Shown: piece by piece, positions 5,361 to 10,319 of the stretch
Position numbering within the stretch: position 1 is the first letter of the stretch
Layout: each line of letters starts with the position of its first letter
Source: Candidatus Magasanikiibacteriota bacterium
GTDB lineage: Bacteria; Patescibacteriota; Patescibacteriia; Magasanikbacterales; UBA10003
NCBI GenBank assembly: GCA_003514455.1
Contig: DOQH01000032.1
Span: forward strand, 1 to 15,328
Length of the DNA: 15,328 nucleotides
Direction: 5' to 3'
The notes under the pieces: generated by a model
Seen by the model: only the letters and a program-made list of their open reading frames with translations
What the model was told of the DNA's origin: nothing
The model's database searches: none
Position numbers and translations under genes: made by a program

Positions 5361-6485
5361 ATGTACCTGAAAGACTACATCCAGTATGACCATTGCCTTG
5401 GGGTTATTGTCTCCGGAAGTAAAGTCACGGTACCTGTATCCGCACCAGTACGTTCGCTCAAGTATTACTCAATCACGAGTGAAACCGACGCGATTATAGC
5501 TCATAATCTGGAGTGGGCACGGACTGGCGACGGTCGGCCACGTTTCCAATTTGCGTATATCATGTTACCAACGCCGTGCAATCAACGCTGTGCTGGATGC
5601 TTCATGGGACAAGACAAGGGACGACTGCCGACGGCATTGTCTGGTCCGTATTGGACACATGTGGAGATGAACGGCATTCTTGCGGTCATCAAAGCGCACG
5701 GCGCGAAAGCGATCGTGTACGGTGGTGGTGGCGAACTATTTGCGTGGAATAGCGCGCTTGGTTTCGTTGAACAAGTTGTAGAGAGTGGACTAGGCATGGT
5801 TGCATTCACCAACGGGACACTTTTGTCTGAAGAACAAATTGACCAACTCGACAAACTCGGCGTTGTGCTCATTGTGTCGCTTCGGGACACGATTGAAAAG
5901 AAACACAATGTGATTGTTGGGCGACCAAACTTCAATCTCACTCTCAAGTGCATTGAAAAATGCCTTGAACGCGGAATGCAAACTGACGGCCGACTGGCAA
6001 TTGAAATGCCGGTGACAGGCGACAATATCGAACGGGCCGTCAATGACCTGTTGCCTGTTTGCCGCGCGCTGGGCATTGTCCCATGGATAGAAGAATTCAT
6101 TCGCATCTCTGCGTCACCCCAAGAGCGAGCCGCATGCAACAGTTTTGCGCAGGCACGCGCGTTTTTCAAACACGCGGCTCGAAAGGACATGGAACTCGGT
6201 GTCAACTGGACACCAGAATATGGTCAGCGCATGCTGGATCAACCACAGTGCCGACGGCCGCTCTATTCCTTCGCCATTTTTCCAAGTGGCGATGTGATGG
6301 ACTGCCCATCGCATACCGTCCGATACGGCAACATAAGGCGTCAACCGCTGAAGCAGATTCTGACTTCAGACCGATTCAGGCAAAGATTGCTCAATTTCGA
6401 GCTGTGTCCCTGTTCGCGTTTCTACACCGAGAATGACAACCAAATCCCGCGGGTCTTGCCCGCTCATCTAAAGGAGAACATATGA
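5361..6485 (+). CDS. Radical SAM protein with C-terminal cysteine cluster (first of pair)
   Basis: A 374-residue protein. The radical SAM signature CNQRCAGC gives C73, C77 and C80, which bind the [4Fe-4S] cluster that cleaves S-adenosylmethionine. The SAM-binding glycine motif is YGGGGELF (120-127). The C-terminal part carries C297, C315, C349 and C351, with PSGDVMDCPSHTVRYGNI resembling the SPASM/twitch region that holds an auxiliary Fe-S cluster. That places it among radical SAM enzymes acting on peptides, proteins or similar substrates, but no substrate is recognisable. A good Shine-Dalgarno sequence fixes the start. It overlaps the next gene by four bases (ATGA), so the two are translationally coupled. 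GC and codon use differ from the AT-rich cassettes around it, consistent with transfer. Confidence 0.87.
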   Translation: MYLKDYIQYDHCLGVIVSGSKVTVPVSAPVRSLKYYSITSETDAIIAHNLEWARTGDGRPRFQFAYIMLPTPCNQRCAGCFMGQDKGRLPTALSGPYWTHVEMNGILAVIKAHGAKAIVYGGGGELFAWNSALGFVEQVVESGLGMVAFTNGTLLSEEQIDQLDKLGVVLIVSLRDTIEKKHNVIVGRPNFNLTLKCIEKCLERGMQTDGRLAIEMPVTGDNIERAVNDLLPVCRALGIVPWIEEFIRISASPQERAACNSFAQARAFFKHAARKDMELGVNWTPEYGQRMLDQPQCRRPLYSFAIFPSGDVMDCPSHTVRYGNIRRQPLKQILTSDRFRQRLLNFELCPCSRFYTENDNQIPRVLPAHLKENI

Positions 6486-7618
6486 AACCAGACATTCCGC
6501 AGGTTCGGCAGACGCCGGATCCACAACTGGACAACATACTCCAGCATTGGGGATTCTTCACCAAAACGGAAATCGTCGAAGCAACGGCAAAAGGACAGCT
6601 CCTAATGCTGGATTTGGACTTCGGCGACAAATGTTCGCTCCACTGCGCCGGGTGCTTCCGTCGTAAGCATGTAGCCGAGAACGGCCTTGCCAATTCAGAT
6701 CCGAACATGACCTATGACGAGATCATTGATGTCATCAGTCAAGCACAGGCACTCGGTCTACGCACGGTCAAACTCTGCGGCAAAGGCGAACCGTTTGAGA
6801 ACACGGAGCTCCTACGCTTCGCGCACGAACTCACGGCGCGCGGGATCGGGCTTGCGATCTTCACCAAAGGCCATGTCATTGGCGACGACGTCTTGGTCGC
6901 CGAGACATTCGGACACGAGGGAATCACGGACGGCGAAATGTTGTGTCGTGAACTCGTCAAACTCAAGGTCTCGATCATGCCGTCCGTGCCGTCATTTAAC
7001 GACCAACTCCTCGGCAAGCTGGTGGGTCGCCGTCCCGAGTGGTATGCACCACGGCTCAAATTAGCTGTGGAGCGGCTGGCCAAAGCCGGATTCAACAAGA
7101 CCAGACCGACTCGGCTCGCCTTGGTCCATGCTCCACTCACCAGAGTCAGTATTGACGGGGCGTTTGCAGTGTACCATTTCGCTCGTGAACGCAATATCAT
7201 TCCTGTTCTCGCCGCGCACATGGTCAGCGGTAAGCAGATTACGGATGAATTCCTGCTCAAAGCCGATGCAAGCGACGAAAAAAAGCACCGGCTTTTCCAA
7301 CAAGTACTCGCATACAACATCAAACAGGGCTACCAAACGCACGAACAGATACTGTTGGACGGTCCATCCTGCATGCCCGGCATCCATCCGTGCAACCAAA
7401 TTGCAGTTGGGTTGTACGTAATGATTAAGGGCACAGTCATGCGCTGTCCAGGTGACTTTGCCAAGTCGCTCGGCAATATCCGCGACGAACCGCTTGCGGA
7501 TATCTGGGAACGAAATCGTTGGTGGAAATGGACCGGTGTCCACAATGTCGGCTGTCCGTACAAGGACGGTCACACTCTCCCGCTCGGTCTCTACGACGAA
7601 CTCAAACAGGAGGTATAA
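6482..7618 (+). CDS. Radical SAM protein with C-terminal cysteine cluster (second of pair)
   Basis: A 378-residue protein with CSLHCAGC (C51, C55, C58) for the SAM-cleaving [4Fe-4S] cluster and a glycine-rich GKGEPF motif (100-105). C297, C304, C322 and C358 in the C-terminal quarter (MRCPGDFAKSLGNIRDEPLADIW) look like an auxiliary cluster of the SPASM/twitch kind. It is a distant relative of the gene before it, with the same domain order but little identity, so the pair may form a heterodimer or act in sequence. AAGGAG at 6471-6476 is a good ribosome site. No precursor peptide gene is seen between or beside the pair, and the product is unknown. It ends directly before a structured terminator. 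Confidence 0.87.
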   Translation: MKPDIPQVRQTPDPQLDNILQHWGFFTKTEIVEATAKGQLLMLDLDFGDKCSLHCAGCFRRKHVAENGLANSDPNMTYDEIIDVISQAQALGLRTVKLCGKGEPFENTELLRFAHELTARGIGLAIFTKGHVIGDDVLVAETFGHEGITDGEMLCRELVKLKVSIMPSVPSFNDQLLGKLVGRRPEWYAPRLKLAVERLAKAGFNKTRPTRLALVHAPLTRVSIDGAFAVYHFARERNIIPVLAAHMVSGKQITDEFLLKADASDEKKHRLFQQVLAYNIKQGYQTHEQILLDGPSCMPGIHPCNQIAVGLYVMIKGTVMRCPGDFAKSLGNIRDEPLADIWERNRWWKWTGVHNVGCPYKDGHTLPLGLYDELKQEV

Positions 7619-7624
7619 CACACG

Positions 7625-7672
7625 GGCCAGTGGGAAATTCCGAGAAATCGGAAAAGTACCACTGGCCTTCTT
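7625..7672 (+). terminator. Probable terminator of the radical SAM operon
   Basis: GGCCAGTGG (7625-7633) pairs with CCACTGGCC (7659-7667). Inside it TTCCGA (7638-7643) pairs with TCGGAA (7648-7653) around a GAAA tetraloop. The tail TTCTTCATTTC is only moderately T-rich, so termination strength is uncertain. The hairpin starts 7 bases after the stop codon. Confidence 0.6.
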
Positions 7673-7689
7673 CATTTCAAACGAAACGA

Positions 7690-7740
7690 TTGGCGGGGGC
7701 GCAATTCACCCCTTTTGTTCCCCTCTTGCGCCCCCGCCAA
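7690..7740 (+). repeat. GC-rich hairpin with C-rich loop near the end of cassette 6
   Basis: TTGGCGGGGGCGCAA (7690-7704) pairs perfectly with TTGCGCCCCCGCCAA (7726-7740). The 21-base loop begins TTCACCCC and ends CCCCTC, like the loop at 3543-3559 in cassette 3. The stems share only the closing CAA/TTG. It sits at the same place, between gene and right terminal repeat. No T run follows. Confidence 0.65.
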
Positions 7741-7801
7741 ATGGAATCAAAATTCGCCCTTGAATAATTGAAAAAAATCGAAAAATGAAAATAATTTACA
7801 T

Positions 7802-7990
7802 CCGATAACACCGAGTATGCGGTTCAGAAAATAGCGATAAAATTTATATTTTAAAAGGTATCGCTATTTTCTTCTCCCAAACCGCGCTTCTTGAAATCAA
7901 AGGCTAAAGCTGATAAAATAGTATTATCTGAAAGCGTAAGTTTGTGCTGGAAACAACGGCGCGGCTTCGCATACTCGGATACGTTATACA
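7802..7990 (+). other. attC-like recombination site 6 (three-armed, long third arm)
   Basis: R'' CCGATAAC (7802-7809), spacer A, stem 1 CCGAGTATGCG (7811-7821) with CGCATACTCGG (7968-7978), spacer ATAC, G7983^TT. Stem 2 GAAAATAGCGATA (7827-7839) with TATCGCTATTTTC (7859-7871); stem 3 CCGCGC (7882-7887) with GCGCGG (7959-7964), enclosing about 70 bases. Junctions GTTCA (7822-7826), TTCTCCCAAA (7872-7881), CTT (7965-7967), identical to site 2 despite unrelated stems. Apart from this site and the terminal repeats, 7741-8071 holds no gene. Confidence 0.82.
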
Positions 7991-8016
7991 ACATATTCCG
8001 CAAGATTTTTACCTAC

Positions 8017-8049
8017 TTGAACCAAAAATGATTTCGCTATATTTATAAA
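8017..8049 (+). promoter_or_regulatory. Weak promoter candidate of cassette 7
   Basis: TTGAAC (8017-8022) is followed after 17 bases by TATTTA (8040-8045), or after 21 bases by TATAAA (8044-8049). Neither arrangement is convincing, and it lies inside the left terminal repeat. Confidence 0.3.
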
Positions 8050-8071
8050 CTTGAGGGCAAATTTATTTCTT

Positions 8072-9415
8072 ATGACACTACCAAAAGTTATCGGCACAAA
8101 CCACACTGTTACTTTAACCACAGGCAAAAAAGCTCGTGTGATACTTTTGAATAATGCCGCAACCACTCCGCCATTCGAGAAAACACTTAAAGAGGTGAAC
8201 CATTTTTTGCAAACATACGGTGCGCTCCATAGAGGCGCGGGTCCCCATGCAAACATCACTTATCTTAAAATACAGGATGCGCTCAACAGCATTCGAAAGT
8301 TTTTGAATTTGCCAGAGAGCCATGCTTTGCTTTTTACGCAAAACACCAGCTCGGCTATCAATCTGTTCGCTCGACTTCTCCGACTGAAAAAGTCAGACGT
8401 GCTTATCACGTCAGCCATCGAACACACATCTAACAATCTGCCGTGGCATTACAACACCGAGGCCCAAGTCGTCGAAGTCATCGCTCACGAGGACGGCTCA
8501 ATTGACTATGATGATCTGGAAAAGAAAGCCGCAAAGCATGGCAAGAATCTGAAACTCATTACTATGACTGGCGCGTCAAACCAGACTGGCTATATTCCCG
8601 ACATTCAAAAACTTTCGAAAATCGCTCACAAATATAACGCCTTGCTGTTCATCGACGCCGCTCAACTTGCCCCGCACAGAAAAATTGATATGAAGCAAAA
8701 CGGTGTTGACGCTCTTGCTTTTTCTGCCCACAAAGTTTACGCCCCTTTTGGTATTGGCGTTCTTGCTCTGCCAAAATCTATGCTCGATACAATCCCACCA
8801 GACCCAGGCGGTGGTTCAATAGATATGATTAGCGAAAAAGATATTCTATGGGCACCGCCGCAAGAGCGTCATCAAACCGGCACATGGAATGTTACTGGAA
8901 TCATCGCTTTAGCTGCAAGTTGCCAAGCTATTATAGACGCAAGCTGGGAAGCCGTCACGCGGCATGAACGCGAGCTGGTGAAATATATGGCTGAACACTT
9001 ACCGAAAGTCCCCAAAATTATCATGTACATTCCGGTTGAAAAATATCTTACTGAAAGTCGCATAGGCACTTTCCCTTTTAACATCACAGGTATTCATCAC
9101 GCTCAGCTTGCATCCATTCTGGAACACGAGTACGGCATAGAAACACGTGCCGGCACCATTTGCAATCATCGCCTTGTTCGTCGCTGGTTCAACATTTCAG
9201 ACGCCGAGCAGAAAAAGATAGAGCAAAAAATTGCAAATGGTGATCGTCTTGCTTCTTATGGAATTGTGCGGGCAAGTCTCGCTATTCACAATACCAAGAA
9301 AGATATTGATATGCTGTTGAGCGCGTTGACGGAAATTGCAAAAAATGGTTCTAAATTTCAGTACAAACCAGTACCACACGAAGAAACTTTTGTGCCGATA
9401 ACAAAGACGAAATAA
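8072..9415 (+). CDS. SufS/IscS-like cysteine desulfurase (class V aminotransferase)
   Basis: Taken from ATG 8072 the protein has 447 residues. The class V aminotransferase landmarks are in order: LNNAATTP (26-33), EHTSNNLPW with the PLP-stacking His118, IDAAQ with Asp195, SAHK with the PLP-binding Lys221, and RAGTIC with Cys364 at the place of the persulfide-forming cysteine of SufS-type enzymes. This predicts sulfur removal from L-cysteine, with the sulfur held on Cys364. The C-terminal tail after about residue 425 is longer than usual. No SufBCD, SufU or IscU partner lies beside it, so the acceptor is unknown; another class V reaction is possible. A frame extends 7 codons upstream to TTG 8051, but that part lies in the terminal repeat. 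It is the only gene of cassette 7. Confidence 0.88.
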   Translation: MTLPKVIGTNHTVTLTTGKKARVILLNNAATTPPFEKTLKEVNHFLQTYGALHRGAGPHANITYLKIQDALNSIRKFLNLPESHALLFTQNTSSAINLFARLLRLKKSDVLITSAIEHTSNNLPWHYNTEAQVVEVIAHEDGSIDYDDLEKKAAKHGKNLKLITMTGASNQTGYIPDIQKLSKIAHKYNALLFIDAAQLAPHRKIDMKQNGVDALAFSAHKVYAPFGIGVLALPKSMLDTIPPDPGGGSIDMISEKDILWAPPQERHQTGTWNVTGIIALAASCQAIIDASWEAVTRHERELVKYMAEHLPKVPKIIMYIPVEKYLTESRIGTFPFNITGIHHAQLASILEHEYGIETRAGTICNHRLVRRWFNISDAEQKKIEQKIANGDRLASYGIVRASLAIHNTKKDIDMLLSALTEIAKNGSKFQYKPVPHEETFVPITKTK

Positions 9416-9541
9416 ATTTGCCCTTTAACTGTTTGCGTATTTGCGAAATGAACGGTAAAAATCTTGCGGAATACGCCTTCGCTCCATTTCATTCCGCTCG
9501 GGGGATGCTGCGCTTTCGCTCCACTCCGTTCCGCTCACCCT

Positions 9542-9675
9542 TGTATAACAAGGCTGCGCCTCGTTCGGCTAGCCGCTCGCTGCGCTCGCGACAACGCCGA
9601 ACTCGGTGTATGCGAAATCCCTTCCCCGCCTCGCGGCGGGTCGGGACTGTCGCATACACCGCAGCCCATTATATG
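9542..9675 (+). other. attC-like recombination site 7 (A^TT type)
   Basis: R'' TGTATAAC (9542-9549), then GGCTGCG (9552-9558) pairing with CGCAGCC, and crossover A9668^TT. The interior is the same as in site 4: 9552-9670 matches 3763-3881 with two differences (A to C and T to C in and beside the apical CGCC/GGCG hairpin). Here R'' ends AAC although the base before TT is A, so the innermost pair is a C-A mismatch, unlike site 4. The region 9416-9745 otherwise contains only terminal repeat and leader. Confidence 0.7.
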
Positions 9676-10210
9676 AAATATACTTTTATTTTTTCGGCTA
9701 ACGCCTAATACTTTTCAATAATAAACAAATTTTATTTTTATAATTATGCGCCAAAAATTAATTTTATCAGTTTTAAACATCGTCACGCTTTGTATAATTA
9801 TCGCCGCAGTCAGCGTCTTCTTTGTCAGTAACGCTCGATGGATAGGTATAGTTTTAATTTTTCTTGCTATATTGTGTGTGCTATCTCTAATACCTTTCAA
9901 GATTAGGATAAGGTCAATCCAACCTGACATTGTATTTGGCTTAATAGATAATGGAGTTCTGGCTATTTTAGCAATTTTTGGCGGCCATTTTGCCGGTATT
10001 ACCGGAGCTATTTTAGGTGGCGTTGTTGGTAACGCTATTACAGACGGCATAGCTGGTATTTTTGAAGGTTACTCTGCTGAAAAACTAAGATCTCAATTAG
10101 TGTCAGAAGAAAGAACTATGCTCAAATCAGCTGTTGGCAAAATGGCAGGGTGTTTATTAGGAGCTGGCATTGTTTTAGTTATTGCTAATTTTATAAATTT
10201 TTAACGACGA
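9669..10210 (+). mobile_element. Possible cassette 8, right end missing
   Basis: The sequence after the last crossover, TTATATGAAATATACTTTT, fits the start consensus TTNNNNGAAATA, and a small hairpin GGC-TAAC-GCC (9704-9713) follows as in cassette 3. No R'' box complementary to this start and no attC-like fold is found before dnaB. Either the right end has decayed, or this is the original chromosomal flank that received the array. Confidence 0.4.
9746..10204 (+). CDS. Small multi-pass membrane protein, unknown function
   Basis: A 152-residue protein with four hydrophobic segments: about residues 7-26 (VLNIVTLCIIIAAVSVFFV), 31-50, 63-102 (one or two glycine-rich helices, GGHFAGITGAILGGVVGNAITDGIAGIF) and 129-150. 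A charged loop (EGYSAEKLRSQLVSEERTML, 105-124) separates the last two. The glycine-rich segment with a leading D (PDIVFGLIDNG) loosely recalls VIT/CCC1-type transporters, but the similarity is too weak for a name. No Shine-Dalgarno sequence is seen. It sits between the last recombination site and dnaB and is either the last cassette gene or a chromosomal gene. Confidence 0.7.
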   Translation: MRQKLILSVLNIVTLCIIIAAVSVFFVSNARWIGIVLIFLAILCVLSLIPFKIRIRSIQPDIVFGLIDNGVLAILAIFGGHFAGITGAILGGVVGNAITDGIAGIFEGYSAEKLRSQLVSEERTMLKSAVGKMAGCLLGAGIVLVIANFINF

Positions 10211-10253
10211 AAGTCAATAACTATTAAAAAAGCGCCTCACTTATCAATGGTGG

Positions 10254-10319
10254 ATATCCTGTCAATAAAAGCCTCTTGCCTATCCCAGCCGACAAATGTA
10301 AGATGGAACGACAGGATAT
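10254..10319 (+). promoter_or_regulatory. Long-range stem covering the dnaB ribosome site
   Basis: ATATCCTGTC (10254-10263) is the exact complement of GACAGGATAT (10310-10319), which contains the only Shine-Dalgarno-like sequence (AGGA) and abuts the dnaB ATG at 10320. The loop is 46 bases. In the message this stem would hide the ribosome site, suggesting control of dnaB translation. No clear sigma70 promoter was recognised in 10205-10319. Confidence 0.5.

Larger units (their letters stand above)
4289..7983 (+). mobile_element. Integron-like gene cassette 6 (regulator and radical SAM pair)
   Basis: Runs from TTCGGAAATAAATTATTTTC at 4289 to 7983/7984. The left about 68 bases pair with 7741-7808: TAAATTATTTTCATTTT and GGGCGAATTTTGAT are both present as inverted copies with a few differences. 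The left core reads TTCGGA where the right R'' (CCGATAAC) predicts TTATCGGA, so two bases are missing at the left end. At 3.7 kb with three genes on both strands, this is large for a cassette. Its coding GC is visibly higher than that of the neighbours. Confidence 0.72.
7984..9668 (+). mobile_element. Integron-like gene cassette 7 (cysteine desulfurase-like gene)
   Basis: Starts TTATACAACATATTCC at 7984 and ends at 9668/9669. R'' TGTATAAC (9542-9549) is the complement of the start. Bases 7994-8013 (TATTCCGCAAGATTTTTACC) are the exact reverse complement of 9454-9473, and weaker complementarity continues inward to about 8066 and 9412. In the right arm some 67 bases (9474-9540) separate this block from the R'' box, an apparent insertion. 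The start lacks the GAAA seen in most units. Confidence 0.72.

Noticed and set aside
5582..6205. 207-codon minus-strand frame inside the first radical SAM gene
   Set aside because: Serine-rich low-complexity shadow of a GC-rich gene on the other strand that has cysteine motifs, promoter and ribosome site.
7452..7767. Plus-strand frames overlapping the end of the second radical SAM gene
   Set aside because: Out of frame with a clear enzyme gene, then running through the terminator and hairpin; no start signal.
7802..7990. tRNA-like or group II intron domain, because of GTTCA and the three-armed shape
   Set aside because: Arm lengths and order do not fit a tRNA, there is no acceptor end or anticodon arm, and no intron reverse transcriptase or domain V is seen.
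509..9675. CRISPR array
   Set aside because: The sites are spaced irregularly by 0.1-3.7 kb, are not identical repeats, and no cas gene is present.
9418..9708. Plus-strand open frames of 96 and 70 codons after the desulfurase gene
   Set aside because: They translate the terminal repeat and site 7, which are explained by DNA structure.
10205..10240. TCAATAAC near 10213-10220 as the R'' box of cassette 8
   Set aside because: It does not complement the start TTATATGA, no foldable site or G^TT follows, and the terminal repeat is missing.
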